Assembly: GCF_003943505.1 (NCBI RefSeq) | Contig: NZ_RJPS01000001.1 | Location: forward strand, 175,684 to 208,781 | Source: Streptococcus cristatus | GTDB taxonomy: Bacteria; Bacillota; Bacilli; Lactobacillales; Streptococcaceae | Length of the DNA: 33,098 nucleotides | Direction of reading: 5' to 3' | Shown here: positions 24,742 through 33,098 of the stretch, piece after piece | Numbering within the stretch: position 1 is the first letter of the stretch | How the letters are laid out: each line of letters opens with the position of its first letter | Notes under the pieces: model-generated | What the model saw: the letters and a program-made list of their open reading frames with translations, nothing else | The model's database searches: none | What the model was told of the DNA's origin: nothing | Made by a program: the position numbers and the translations under genes

Positions 24742-26175
24742 CTAAAGTTTTTCCAACTCTTCATTGAGCAGTTTTTGTGCTACTTGTGGGTTGGCTTGGC
24801 CCTTGGTAGCCTTCATGAGCTGACCGATCAAGGACTTAGCCGCATTCCTGTTGCCGCCCTTATAGTCATTGATGGCTTTTTCATTATCCGCAAAGACTTG
24901 CTGGATAATAGGAAGAAGTTGAGCAGGGTCTGAGATTTGAATCAGGCCTGCTTTTTGTACATATTCCTTGGCAGAGCCACCATTTTTAGCCAGATGAACA
25001 AAGACCTTCTTAGCAATCTTAGAGGAAATTGTGCCATCTGCAATCAGCGCAATCATCTCAGTCAGGTTCTCAGGTGTCAGCTCAATCTCAGAGATGGTCT
25101 TTCCTTCTGCATTGAGGTATTGCGCCACTTCTCCTTGGAGCCAGTTAGAGACAGATTTAGCATCGCCACCTGCCGCAACAGCTGCTTCAAAGAAATCTGA
25201 CACAGCCTTCGTAGCTGTCAGCTGCTTGGCATCGTAGTCAGACAGACCGTAGTCGCCCACATACTTGGCACGGCGCTCTTTTGGAAAGTCTGGCAGGCTA
25301 CTGCGCACTTGCTCAATCCAAGCATCTTCGATCTCAAAGATAGGCAGATCAGGCTCTGGGAAGTAACGATAGTCAGCCGAGCCTTCCTTCACCCGCATGA
25401 GCAGAGTTTCGCCAGTTGCTTCATCATAGCGACGGGTTTCCTGACGGATTTGACCGCCACTGCGTAGGATTTCTGCTTGGCGTTTTTCCTCAAATGCCAG
25501 ACCCTTACGGACAAAGTTGAAGGAGTTAAGGTTTTTCAGCTCAGTCTTGGTACCAAACTCTTCCTGACCGTAAGGACGGATAGAAATATTGGCGTCGACA
25601 CGCATGGAGCCCTCTTCCATCTTGACATCAGAAATGCCCGTGTACTGGATGATTTCCTTGAGGGCAGTCAGGTAGGCATAAGCTTCTTCTGGACTGCGCA
25701 TATCTGCTTCCGATACAATCTCAATCAGCGGCACCCCTTGTCGGTTGAGGTCCACATAAGAGTAGCCATCGCTGCCGTGGGTATTCTTTCCGGCATCTTC
25801 TTCCAAGTGAGCCCGCTCGATACGGATTTTCTTGGTCGTGCCATCTTCTAGCTCAATCTCAATCCAGCCATTGTAGCCAATCGGCTCATCAAACTGAGAA
25901 ATTTGATAGGCTTTTGGATTGTCTGGATAGAAGTAATTCTTGCGGTCAAAGTGCATCTTCTGGTGAATATCCATATTCAAAGCCAGAGCAGCCTTGATAC
26001 CATAGTCAATGACACCCTTGTTCATAACAGGCAGGACACCTGGGAAGGACCAGTCAATGATATTGGTATTGGCATTTGGATCTTCACCAAAGTGAGCTGG
26101 AGCCGGTGAGAAAATTTTTGAATTGGTCTTCAATTCAACATGGACTTCCAGTCCGATAACTGTTTCAAAGTTCAT
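24742..26175 (-). CDS. gatB: Asp-tRNA(Asn)/Glu-tRNA(Gln) amidotransferase subunit B
   Basis: The 477-residue subunit has the GatB signature ([20 protein letters not shown] at the N-terminus, [20 protein letters not shown], and [15 protein letters not shown]) and the C-terminal YqeY-like helical domain (about 330-477) that holds the tRNA. It activates the mischarged aminoacyl-tRNA with ATP. The start overlaps the gatA stop as TAATG. Confidence 0.98.
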   Translation of the reverse strand: MNFETVIGLEVHVELKTNSKIFSPAPAHFGEDPNANTNIIDWSFPGVLPVMNKGVIDYGIKAALALNMDIHQKMHFDRKNYFYPDNPKAYQISQFDEPIGYNGWIEIELEDGTTKKIRIERAHLEEDAGKNTHGSDGYSYVDLNRQGVPLIEIVSEADMRSPEEAYAYLTALKEIIQYTGISDVKMEEGSMRVDANISIRPYGQEEFGTKTELKNLNSFNFVRKGLAFEEKRQAEILRSGGQIRQETRRYDEATGETLLMRVKEGSADYRYFPEPDLPIFEIEDAWIEQVRSSLPDFPKERRAKYVGDYGLSDYDAKQLTATKAVSDFFEAAVAAGGDAKSVSNWLQGEVAQYLNAEGKTISEIELTPENLTEMIALIADGTISSKIAKKVFVHLAKNGGSAKEYVQKAGLIQISDPAQLLPIIQQVFADNEKAINDYKGGNRNAAKSLIGQLMKATKGQANPQVAQKLLNEELEKL

Positions 26176-27641
26176 TATTTTTCACCTCCAAAGATAACTG
26201 GCTGCTGTTTGTGGTAGTCAGTCGTCGCTTCAAATGCTGCGGCTGCCTGATAGATGGTCGCTTCATCAAAGTGGTTACCAATCAGCTGCAAGCCGACAGG
26301 AAGACCATCTGCAAAGCCAGCTGGGATTGAAATGCCAGGCAGGCCAGCCAGATTGACTGGAATGGTCAAAAGGTCAGCCAGATACATAGCCACTGGATCT
26401 TGGTTTTGACTGCCCAAGTCATATGCTACTGTTGGTGCAGTTGGGCCTAAGATCAAATCATATTTTTCAAAAACCTTAGCAAAATCCTGCATAATCAAGG
26501 TCCGAACCTGACCAGCTTTCTTGAAGTAGGCATCATAGTAACCAGATGACAAGCTGAAAGTTCCCAGCATGATGCGGCGTTTCACCTCTTCACCAAAGCC
26601 TTCGCTACGAGATTTGACATAGACATCTTCTAGATTTTCAATGCCTTCTGCGCGGTAGCCATAGCGGATACCGTCAAAGCGCTGCAGGTTAGAGCTGGCT
26701 TCAGAGGAAGCAATGATATAGTAAACAGCCACGCCGTACTTGCTGTGGGGCAGACTAACTTCTTCAACGATCGCACCTAGGCTTTCCAAGTGCTTGGCTG
26801 CTGCTAAAATCGTTTCCTTGACCTTGCTGTCAATTCCCTCACCCATGTATTCTTTAGGCAAGGCAATCTTCATGCCCTTGATGTCTTGGCCAATCTTGCT
26901 GGTAAAGTCTGATACTGCCTCTTGTGATGATGTAGAATCCTTAGGATCATTACCAGAAATGACGTTCAATAGCTGAGCATTTTCCTTAACCGTCTGAGAG
27001 AAAGGCCCAATCTGGTCTAAAGAAGAACCAAAAGCAATGAGACCAAAACGGGAAACCCGTCCATAGGTTGGCTTGAGGCCGACTACACCGTTAAAGGAAG
27101 CAGGCTGACGAATAGAACCACCCGTATCTGACCCCAGTGACAGACGAACCTGACCAGAGGCAACAGCTGTCGCTGAACCACCAGATGATCCACCGGGAAC
27201 CTTGCTGCTGTCCCAAGCATTCTTAGTCGTCTTAAAGTAAGAGTTTTCGCTAGATCCACCCATGGCGAACTCGTCCATGTTGGTTTTCCCGACGATAATC
27301 ATGTCCTTACCATAGAGCTTCTCCACGCTGGTCGCATCGAAAATTGGCTTATAGTTGTAGAGCATTTTAGAGGCAGCTGTTGTCAAAATTCCCTTGGTTG
27401 AGATATTGTCCTTAACCGCCAGCGGAATTCCGCTCATAAGATTATCAGCATCAATGCCCTTGGCATCCAGAGCTGCTGCCTGAGCCAATGCCTCCTCTTC
27501 GCTGACAGTAATAAAACTATCCACGGCAGCTTCACGTTCTTTGATGTCTGCCAAAGTCGCCTGAGTTAACTCTACTGCAGAAATTTCTTTTTTGACCAGC
27601 AAAGCATGCAGCTCTTCAATGGTCTTGTGATTAAAAGTCAT
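26175..27641 (-). CDS. gatA: Asp-tRNA(Asn)/Glu-tRNA(Gln) amidotransferase subunit A
   Basis: The 488-residue amidase-signature enzyme has the Ser-cisSer-Lys triad K77 (PLAVKDNI), S152 (GGSSGGSA) and S176 ([10 protein letters not shown]). It hydrolyses glutamine and passes ammonia to GatB. In streptococci the complex makes Gln-tRNA(Gln) because there is no GlnRS. It overlaps gatC by one base. Confidence 0.98.
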   Translation of the reverse strand: MTFNHKTIEELHALLVKKEISAVELTQATLADIKEREAAVDSFITVSEEEALAQAAALDAKGIDADNLMSGIPLAVKDNISTKGILTTAASKMLYNYKPIFDATSVEKLYGKDMIIVGKTNMDEFAMGGSSENSYFKTTKNAWDSSKVPGGSSGGSATAVASGQVRLSLGSDTGGSIRQPASFNGVVGLKPTYGRVSRFGLIAFGSSLDQIGPFSQTVKENAQLLNVISGNDPKDSTSSQEAVSDFTSKIGQDIKGMKIALPKEYMGEGIDSKVKETILAAAKHLESLGAIVEEVSLPHSKYGVAVYYIIASSEASSNLQRFDGIRYGYRAEGIENLEDVYVKSRSEGFGEEVKRRIMLGTFSLSSGYYDAYFKKAGQVRTLIMQDFAKVFEKYDLILGPTAPTVAYDLGSQNQDPVAMYLADLLTIPVNLAGLPGISIPAGFADGLPVGLQLIGNHFDEATIYQAAAAFEATTDYHKQQPVIFGGEK

Positions 27642-27943
27642 TAGGCATCTCCTCCGTCATCTAGGATGGCAGGCACTTTGATGTAGCCCCGCTCTTTTTC
27701 AGGTACATTTTGGAAAAGCTCTTCCCGGTTCCAGCCTGGCTGAGCCACATCTTCTCGCATATAGTTGATGTTAGCTGCCACATTAGAAGTGAAAGGCACA
27801 CCCTCCGTGTCCACTTCATTGAGCAATTCGACCATGTCGACAATTTTAGACAAGGTTGTCGCAAACTCAGCTGTCTCTTCTGGTGAAAAAGCTAGTTTAG
27901 ACAGTTTTGCAACGTGACTTACTTCTTCTTGAGTAATCTTCAT
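27641..27943 (-). CDS. gatC: Asp-tRNA(Asn)/Glu-tRNA(Gln) amidotransferase subunit C
   Basis: The 100-residue GatC wraps round the GatA-GatB interface; conserved parts are [18 protein letters not shown] and LRED-like [21 protein letters not shown]. First gene of gatCAB; the ATG has AAAGGA seven bases upstream. Confidence 0.96.
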   Translation of the reverse strand: MKITQEEVSHVAKLSKLAFSPEETAEFATTLSKIVDMVELLNEVDTEGVPFTSNVAANINYMREDVAQPGWNREELFQNVPEKERGYIKVPAILDDGGDA

Positions 27944-27945
27944 CT

Positions 27946-28122
27946 CTAATTCCTTTCATAAGATAGACGAGCATGAATACTGACCGAAAACGATAAATCT
28001 AAGAAAAATCTTTGTTTTCGAGGTTGAGCTCGCATTGTTTTGCTAAGATAGGGGTGCCAAGCTCTCGTAGCTGCGACCTCTTTCTTTGGCTTCTTCCTGA
28101 TCTCTTCAGGAATTCGCATCAT
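27946..28122 (-). other. 58-codon ORF filling the aspS-gatC gap, or structured leader
   Basis: An ATG-ATG at 28117-28122 opens a frame of 58 codons (MMRIPEEIRKKPKKEVAATR at the start, very basic) that ends in TAG five bases before the gatC ATG. It has no Shine-Dalgarno and its start lies almost on the predicted transcription start. The RNA can also fold: TTCCTGA-AGAGA-TCAGGAA at its 5' end (28094-28112) and GAGGT/ACCTC further on. A leader is somewhat more likely than a gene. Confidence 0.25.
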
Positions 28123-28125
28123 TTC

Positions 28126-28155
28126 ATTTTACCATATTTCAGGCTAATTCTTCAA
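28126..28155 (-). promoter_or_regulatory. gatCAB promoter
   Basis: TTGAAG (28150-28155, within the last aspS codons), 18-bp spacer, TAAAAT (28126-28131) on the minus strand. This gives a leader of about 175 nt. Confidence 0.55.
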
Positions 28156-29880
28156 TTCCAAATGCAGTTCTTTGAGCTGTCTTTGGTCAACCAAACTTGG
28201 ACTTTCCAGCATAGGGTCAAAACCAGTACCATTTTTCGGAAAGGCAATGACTTGGCGAATATTTTCTTCCCCAGCCAAAATCATAACCAAACGATCTAAG
28301 CCAAGAGCCAAGCCACCGTGTGGTGGGAAGCCGTACTCCAACGCTTCTAGGAAGAAACCAAAGTCCCGCTCATAGTCTTCCCGACTCATGCCCAACAGTT
28401 CAAACATCGCTTCCTGAGCCTTCCGATCATGAATCCGCAGACTTCCTCCGCCAATTTCATAGCCATTTAAAACGATGTCATAAGCGTGGCTACGGAATTG
28501 GTCTGGCTCCTGACCTTCTTCAAAAATGCCCTGTGTGAAAGGATGGTGCATGGCTTGATAGCGGTTTTGGTCTTCATTCCACTCCAGCAACGGCCAATCC
28601 ACAACCCAGAGGAAATGAAGCAGACTTGGGTCAATCAAATCCAAAGCTTTTGCAACTTCTAAACGTAGATGGCCCAAAGATTCCTGAGCCCGACGCTTCT
28701 TGGCCATGACTAGCAGGATGAGGTCTCCATCCTTGGCCTCAAAACGTGCTAGTAAATCCTGACTCTCAGCCTCAAAGGTGTTAGCCAAATCTCCAACTAA
28801 CTGGCCATTTTCAACTTTTAGACTGGCAAAACGACTGCAGCCAAATTCCTTCATTTCTTGATAAAAATGACTAAGCTGTTTCTTGCTAAAAGCGCTAGCC
28901 GCATCTGGCACACAGATTCCCATCACTTTCTCTTGACTATCCAAGGCTTTCTTGATGAGAAGCGAGTCATTGGACTGGCACAAATCCGTCAAACTCTTTA
29001 GCTCCAGATCAAAGCGCGTATCCGGCTTATCAGAACCAAAGCGGCTCATAGCCTCTTCATAGCTGATAGTTGGAAAATCTTCTGTCAACTCTAACCCATG
29101 GGTTTTCTTGACAACTGCTTTGAGCATGGCTTCAACCAGAGCTCGGATTTCTTCCTCGCTGGCAAAACTCAGCTCCAAGTCCACTTGGGTAAACTCTGGC
29201 TGACGGTCTCCCCGCAGGTCTTCGTCACGAAAACAACGAACAATCTGATAATAGCGCTCAAGTCCTGCTCCCATCAGCAATTGCTTGAGCATCTGTGGGC
29301 TCTGAGGCAGCGCATAGAATTGATTTTTAAAGACCCGACTAGGAACCAAGAAGTCTCTAGCCCCCTCAGGAGTTGACTTGGTCAGATAAGGTGTCTCCAC
29401 TTCCAAAAAGTCCAAACTGTTCAAATATTCCCGAATGGTTGAGGTGACCTGATGACGAAGCTTGAGGTTATGTGTCATCTTCTCACGGCGCAAGTCCAGG
29501 TAGCGGTATTTCTGACGCAGGTCTTCCCCTGTATGGGCATGCTGGTCCAGTTCAAAAGGCAGGGCCTTGCTACTAGCAATGACTTCAATCTTTTCAGCCC
29601 TCAGCTCAACCTGACCAGACTTGATGGCCTTGTTGACAAAGCGGTCTTCCCGCTGAACGACTTGCCCTGTCACTGCGATGACATCCTCTTTGCCAATGTC
29701 TTCCAACTTAGCAAAATCTGCAATATCCCCGGCAACGAAGACCTGAAGCAAACCCTCGCGGTCCCGCAATTCAATAAAGGCTAGCTTGCCGTGATTGCGG
29801 ATGTTGGCCACCCAGCCAGTTGCAGTCATGGTCTGTCCGACCTGCTCTAAACCGTAGTTTCCGATAAAAATTTCTTTCAT
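28144..29880 (-). CDS. aspS: Aspartyl-tRNA synthetase
   Basis: The 578-residue bacterial-type class II synthetase has an N-terminal OB anticodon-binding domain (1-105), class II motif 2 (CFRDEDLRGDRQPEFTQVDLE), the bacterial GAD insertion (about 290-410) and motif 3 (GGLALGLDRLVMILAG). It charges tRNA(Asp). It is preceded by a T-box leader and followed directly by the gatCAB promoter. hisS, which often precedes aspS in Firmicutes, is absent here. Confidence 0.97.
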   Translation of the reverse strand: MKEIFIGNYGLEQVGQTMTATGWVANIRNHGKLAFIELRDREGLLQVFVAGDIADFAKLEDIGKEDVIAVTGQVVQREDRFVNKAIKSGQVELRAEKIEVIASSKALPFELDQHAHTGEDLRQKYRYLDLRREKMTHNLKLRHQVTSTIREYLNSLDFLEVETPYLTKSTPEGARDFLVPSRVFKNQFYALPQSPQMLKQLLMGAGLERYYQIVRCFRDEDLRGDRQPEFTQVDLELSFASEEEIRALVEAMLKAVVKKTHGLELTEDFPTISYEEAMSRFGSDKPDTRFDLELKSLTDLCQSNDSLLIKKALDSQEKVMGICVPDAASAFSKKQLSHFYQEMKEFGCSRFASLKVENGQLVGDLANTFEAESQDLLARFEAKDGDLILLVMAKKRRAQESLGHLRLEVAKALDLIDPSLLHFLWVVDWPLLEWNEDQNRYQAMHHPFTQGIFEEGQEPDQFRSHAYDIVLNGYEIGGGSLRIHDRKAQEAMFELLGMSREDYERDFGFFLEALEYGFPPHGGLALGLDRLVMILAGEENIRQVIAFPKNGTGFDPMLESPSLVDQRQLKELHLELKN

Positions 29881-29977
29881 ATTCTTTCCCTCTCAAATCA
29901 ATATGTAGCTCCGCCCTGTTGTTCAGGATATAAGCAGCAATCTTCTATCATCTTCACCTGACCTACTGCAAAATAAA

Positions 29978-30198
29978 AAGCTTTCGTCTCTAAAACAGAC
30001 GAAAGCCGTGGTACCACTGTTATTCGCTGCCCTAAAAGGCAGCCTCTGAGCTCGTAACGTGAGCGACGTTTGTGCTTAATCACACAAAAGATTACGAAAC
30101 ATGTTCTTCGGTTTTTGCTTTCTTGGTGCTGCTCTCAGCTATCAGCACTCTCTGTGCAAGTCAGCAAGCCTACTCTGCTTCTCTCTTACTCTTAAATT
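29978..30198 (-). ncRNA. T-box riboswitch upstream of aspS
   Basis: The minus-strand leader holds the T-box core AACAGTGGTACCACGG (30006-30021) next to a terminator with stem GCTTTCGTC/GACGAAAGC (29980-29988 and 29998-30006) followed by TTTTT. Upstream lies a long stem-I region with AGAGTAGG and a GCTGCC/GGCAGC hairpin just before the T-box. Uncharged tRNA(Asp) should favour antitermination. The tRNA-end pairing base is U (TGGT), which can wobble with the G73 of tRNA(Asp). I could not place the specifier codon with confidence. Confidence 0.88.
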
Positions 30199-30749
30199 GT
30201 ATTTATTATAGTCGAACCTAGAACATTTTGCAAGTGATTTAAGGCAAATTTGTGATTTTCCTCTGACAAAGAAGCCACAGCCGGCTCTACCACCTGAATC
30301 TGGTAACCAAGATTATAGGCATCGATCGCCGTATGCAGGACGCAGATATCTGTCAAGACTCCAGTCAAAATGACCGTATCCACCTTTCTTTCCCGCAGGC
30401 GGATATCTAAATCCGTGCCGGAAAAGGCAGAATAATGGCGCTTATCCATCCAAAAGACCCGAGAGTCTGCTTGATGCTTGTCATAAAAATCAGCCAAAGG
30501 GCCATAAAGATTGCGACCGCTCGTTCCCTTGATATTATGAGGCGGAAACAGCTTGCTTTCTGGGTGAAAGGCATCATTTTCATCATGGGCATCAATAGTA
30601 AAGAAGATATAGTCGCCTCGATCAAATGCCGCCTCGGTTACTTGAGCAATAGCTTCAGAAATCGCCTGAGCCGGCGCTCCTGCTGTTAACTTACCCTCAT
30701 CTGCAACAAAATCAACTGTATAATCAATGGAAATCAGTGCTTTAGCCAT
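30192..30749 (-). CDS. pncA: Nicotinamidase PncA (isochorismatase-like)
   Basis: The 185-residue protein has the catalytic triad D9, K103 and C136 and the metal ligands D53, H55 and H71, all at the positions I recall for the pneumococcal nicotinamidase. It deamidates nicotinamide to nicotinate for NAD salvage. The start overlaps the codY stop as TAATG, so the two are co-translated; its 3' end carries the aspS promoter. Confidence 0.92.
   Translation of the reverse strand: MAKALISIDYTVDFVADEGKLTAGAPAQAISEAIAQVTEAAFDRGDYIFFTIDAHDENDAFHPESKLFPPHNIKGTSGRNLYGPLADFYDKHQADSRVFWMDKRHYSAFSGTDLDIRLRERKVDTVILTGVLTDICVLHTAIDAYNLGYQIQVVEPAVASLSEENHKFALNHLQNVLGSTIINTI
30205..30233 (-). promoter_or_regulatory. 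aspS T-box promoter inside pncA
   Basis: TTGCAA (30228-30233), 17-bp spacer, TATAAT (30205-30210) on the minus strand, lying within the last codons of pncA; initiation near 30198. Confidence 0.8.
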
Positions 30750-31537
30750 TAGTAGTCCCTCTTTTTAATTTCCTCAAAAACATCTGGGATCAGCACTTTC
30801 AGATAAGTTCCTTTCATTCCCAGCGAGCGGCTTTCAATAATCCCAGCGCTTTCCAGTTTGCGCAGAGCATTGACAATCACTGAACGGGTAATCCCGATGC
30901 GGTCAGCAATGACAGAAGCCGTCAGTTGACCTTCATTGCCATTGAGCTCACCCAGAATAGCTGAAACAGCTCTCAGCTCTGAGTAAGATAGGGTATTAAC
31001 CGCCATGGTCACTGCCGTCCGGCGGCGGATATTTTTCTCATCCTCTTCCCGCTGGAAGTTAAGCAGCTGGATCCCAACCACTGTGCTGGCAATCTCGACC
31101 AAAATCAAATCGTCATCCAAAAATTCTTTATCATTGCGCCAGATAATCAGCGAGCCCAAGCGAATTCCTGAAACATGAATCGGTGCGATAGTAGTCAAAC
31201 CATCTGGAAATTCATCTTTGGTTTCCACTGGGAAAATCGTCAAATCGTGAGTTACAGGCAGATTGGCCTCTGTCTCATACACCATGTTTGCTTCTTGGAC
31301 ATATTCTTTGGGGAAAGTCTTGTCTTGGAAAAAAGCTTCTACACGATCATTATTTGTCTTGTAGCGCATGAAATAGCCTAAGAGACGGCCCTTGCTGTTG
31401 ATGATACAGGCATTGCAATGAATAATATCAGCAAGCTGGCGAGTGATCGCATTGTAAGGAAGTTCCTCCTGAAGTTGCTCTTCTGAACGTTTCAAGATAG
31501 AAGTAATCTTCCTTGTTTTTTCTAATAGTTTTGCCAT
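30749..31537 (-). CDS. codY: GTP/branched-chain amino acid-sensing global repressor CodY
   Basis: The 262-residue protein has the N-terminal GAF domain that binds isoleucine/valine (about 1-155) and a C-terminal winged helix with [20 protein letters not shown], followed by [12 protein letters not shown]. It controls amino-acid uptake and synthesis genes. A CodY box lies just upstream of its own -35. Confidence 0.97.
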   Translation of the reverse strand: MAKLLEKTRKITSILKRSEEQLQEELPYNAITRQLADIIHCNACIINSKGRLLGYFMRYKTNNDRVEAFFQDKTFPKEYVQEANMVYETEANLPVTHDLTIFPVETKDEFPDGLTTIAPIHVSGIRLGSLIIWRNDKEFLDDDLILVEIASTVVGIQLLNFQREEDEKNIRRRTAVTMAVNTLSYSELRAVSAILGELNGNEGQLTASVIADRIGITRSVIVNALRKLESAGIIESRSLGMKGTYLKVLIPDVFEEIKKRDY

Positions 31538-31564
31538 AGATTTACCTCGTATTTAGTCTCCTTG

Positions 31565-31593
31565 ATTGTACCATAATCGACTGAAATTTTCAA
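31565..31593 (-). promoter_or_regulatory. codY promoter
   Basis: TTGAAA (31588-31593), 17-bp spacer, extended -10 TGGTACAAT (core 31565-31570) on the minus strand. Confidence 0.75.
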
Positions 31594-31594
31594 T

Positions 31595-31609
31595 AATTAT
31601 CTGAAAATT
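31595..31609. promoter_or_regulatory. CodY box upstream of codY
   Basis: AATTTTCAGATAATT (minus strand) matches 14 of 15 positions of AATTTTCWGAAAATT and abuts the -35. This supports autoregulation. Confidence 0.8.
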
Positions 31610-31633
31610 GTGTATTGAAAAAAAATTCGCTAC

Positions 31634-31654
31634 AATTCTGAAAGATTCAGAATT
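31634..31654. promoter_or_regulatory. 21-bp perfect inverted repeat upstream of codY
   Basis: AATTCTGAA and TTCAGAATT are exact 9-bp arms around AGA, about 30 bp upstream of the CodY box. Its halves resemble half a CodY site; it may be a second operator or the site of another regulator. Confidence 0.5.
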
Positions 31655-31682
31655 TAATGATTGCGAAAAAAATCACTTCATC

Positions 31683-31732
31683 AAAAAAAACCATTTAAAA
31701 CAATTCTAAGACGAATTTGTTTTAAACGGTTT
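31683..31732 (-). terminator. Terminator of the aminotransferase gene
   Basis: On the minus strand the arms 31713-31732 and 31688-31706 pair over about 19 bp with small imperfections and are followed by TTTTTTTT. Confidence 0.85.
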
Positions 31733-31750
31733 ATGACTTATAATTTATGC

Positions 31751-32965
31751 TTATCTGCGATATTGGCGTAGGAAGCGCGTCATTTTTTCTTGGATCTGAG
31801 CTAGCTCATCTACTCGAGGCAGATAAACAATTCGGAAATGATCTGGGTCCTTCCAGTTAAAGCCTCGTCCATGGACAAGAAGGACTTTTTCCTGCTTGAG
31901 GAAATCCAAGATAAACTGCTCATCATCATCGATACGGTACATTTCTCGATCAATCTTCGGGAAGATGTAAAGACCCGCCTTAGGTTTGACTGCAGACAAA
32001 CCTGGAATATCTTGAATTGCATCGTAAATGAAGTTTCTTTGTTCATAGATACGACCGCCTGGCAAAAGCAATTCATCCACCGACTGGTGACCTCCAAGCG
32101 ATGTTTGCACAACCTGCTGGGCCAATACGTTAGAGCACAAGCGCATATTGGAAAGCATATTAAGGCCTTCGATATAGCCTTTAACGTGCCGCTTAGGACC
32201 AGATAGCACCATCCAGCCAACTCGGAAGCCAGCGATACGGTGAGACTTAGACAGACCATTCATACTAACACAGAAAACATCAGGAGCCAGACTAGCTACA
32301 GGCGTATGCGCATGTCCATCCATCACCATGCGGTCATAAATTTCATCCGCAAAGATGATAAGATTGTTCTGACGAGCAATTTCCACAATTTCTAGCAAAA
32401 GTTCCTTAGGATAAAGTGCTCCCGTTGGATTGTTAGGATTGATAATAATGATAGCCTTAGTATTAGAAGTGATTTTTGACTTGATGTCGTCAATATCTGG
32501 ATACCATTCTGCCTGCTCATCACAGACATAATGAACCGCATTCCCACCAGCCAGACTAACTGCAGCCGTCCAGAGCGGATAGTCCGGCATTGGTACTAGG
32601 ACCTCATCTCCATCATCCAAGAGTCCCTGCATAGACATAACAATCAGCTCGCTGACTCCATTTCCAAGATAAATATCATCGATATCAACATTAGGGAAAT
32701 TTCTGAGCTGACAATACTGCATAATGGCCTTACGGGCTGAGAAAATCCCCTTAGAATCAGAGTACCCCTCACTATCACGCGCATTCATAATCAAATCATG
32801 AATGACCTCGTCTGGAGCGGTGAAACCAAATTCAGCTGGATTTCCTGTGTTCAGACGGAGAATTTTTTCTCCATTAGCCCGCATCCGCATCGCTTCATCC
32901 AAAACCGGTCCACGAATATCATAGGCTACATGCTCCAGTTTGCTGGACTTATTAAATTCTTTCAT
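31751..32965 (-). CDS. alaT: AlaA/AlaT-type pyridoxal-phosphate aminotransferase
   Basis: The 404-residue fold-type I aminotransferase begins with the SSKLEHVAYDIRGPVLDEA block typical of the E. coli AlaA group. It has INPNNPTGALYP (175-186), FADEIYDRM with Asp207 and the PLP lysine K240 in GLSKSHRIAGFRVGW. It most likely makes alanine from pyruvate and glutamate. It lies upstream of codY, with a terminator and the codY promoter between them. Confidence 0.88.
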   Translation of the reverse strand: MKEFNKSSKLEHVAYDIRGPVLDEAMRMRANGEKILRLNTGNPAEFGFTAPDEVIHDLIMNARDSEGYSDSKGIFSARKAIMQYCQLRNFPNVDIDDIYLGNGVSELIVMSMQGLLDDGDEVLVPMPDYPLWTAAVSLAGGNAVHYVCDEQAEWYPDIDDIKSKITSNTKAIIIINPNNPTGALYPKELLLEIVEIARQNNLIIFADEIYDRMVMDGHAHTPVASLAPDVFCVSMNGLSKSHRIAGFRVGWMVLSGPKRHVKGYIEGLNMLSNMRLCSNVLAQQVVQTSLGGHQSVDELLLPGGRIYEQRNFIYDAIQDIPGLSAVKPKAGLYIFPKIDREMYRIDDDEQFILDFLKQEKVLLVHGRGFNWKDPDHFRIVYLPRVDELAQIQEKMTRFLRQYRR

Positions 32966-32996
32966 CCTATTTTCCTCAATTCATCTGAATGATTTT

Positions 32997-33025
32997 ATTA
33001 TACCATCAGAAAAAAAGATTGACAA
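32997..33025 (-). promoter_or_regulatory. alaT promoter
   Basis: TTGTCA (33020-33025), 17-bp spacer, TATAAT (32997-33002), about 32 bp before the ATG. The 70 bp to the window edge show no gene. Confidence 0.82.
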
Positions 33026-33098
33026 TCAGGAAGAATTTGGGAAAGCTCGTTTGAATTAAAATATATCTTATAACTCAGGAAAATACACTTGTCCATCA

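Noticed and set aside
29898..30083. 61-residue minus-strand ORF upstream of aspS
   Set aside because: It runs through the T-box core and terminator, so the conserved RNA explains the sequence.
31810..32259. 149-residue minus-strand ORF in another frame of the aminotransferase
   Set aside because: Out-of-frame shadow with low-complexity Leu/Cys/Ser content.

Overview
The window is chromosomal DNA from a Streptococcus, most likely of the sanguinis/mitis side of the genus. The evidence is the canonical streptococcal type II fatty-acid cluster in its usual order (fabM-fabT-fabH-acpP-fabK-fabD-fabG-fabF-accB-fabZ-accC-accD-accA), with FabK in place of FabI and FabM in place of FabA, together with codY-pncA, gatCAB without a glutaminyl-tRNA synthetase, and an Rgg-family regulator. 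The species is inferred, not proven. Nearly all genes lie on the minus strand; the exceptions are the rgg-like gene, a NUDIX gene and an aspartate kinase.

Region 1 (1-2640): the 5' end of rplM with an L13 leader and promoter, a DegV/FakB fatty-acid-binding protein, an unrecognised AT-rich gene, and rlmB. A decayed reading frame ends exactly on the degV start. Region 2 (2640-4870) is the most accessory part. It holds inverted and direct repeats, a 180-bp miniature repeat element, a small exported protein of unknown function, and a divergent Rgg/MutR-type regulator whose promoter overlaps that of the exported protein and of a 28-codon ORF.

Region 3 (4870-10290): trigger factor, a cofactor-salvage operon (truA, ThiD/PdxK-type kinase, ECF S-component, UPF0340 protein), a NUDIX hydrolase and an AhpD-like protein. 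Region 4 (10430-21180) is the fatty-acid synthesis operon with four FabT-type operators at three promoters (fabM, fabT, fabK). It makes malonyl-CoA (AccABCD), loads it on ACP (FabD), primes and elongates (FabH, FabF), reduces and dehydrates (FabG, FabZ, FabK) and introduces the cis double bond (FabM).

Region 5 (21350-24740): aspartate kinase with a CodY-like box inside its promoter, a DMT transporter, the second copy of the 180-bp element in opposite orientation, and two tandem paralogous small membrane proteins. Region 6 (24740-30200): gatC-gatA-gatB and aspS, the latter behind a T-box leader whose promoter lies inside pncA. Region 7 (30190-33098): pncA, codY with its own CodY box, and an AlaA/AlaT-type aminotransferase.

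No tRNA, rRNA, CRISPR array, prophage or full insertion sequence was seen. The best candidates for something undescribed are the rgg/exported-protein/short-ORF locus and the structured 180-bp element.
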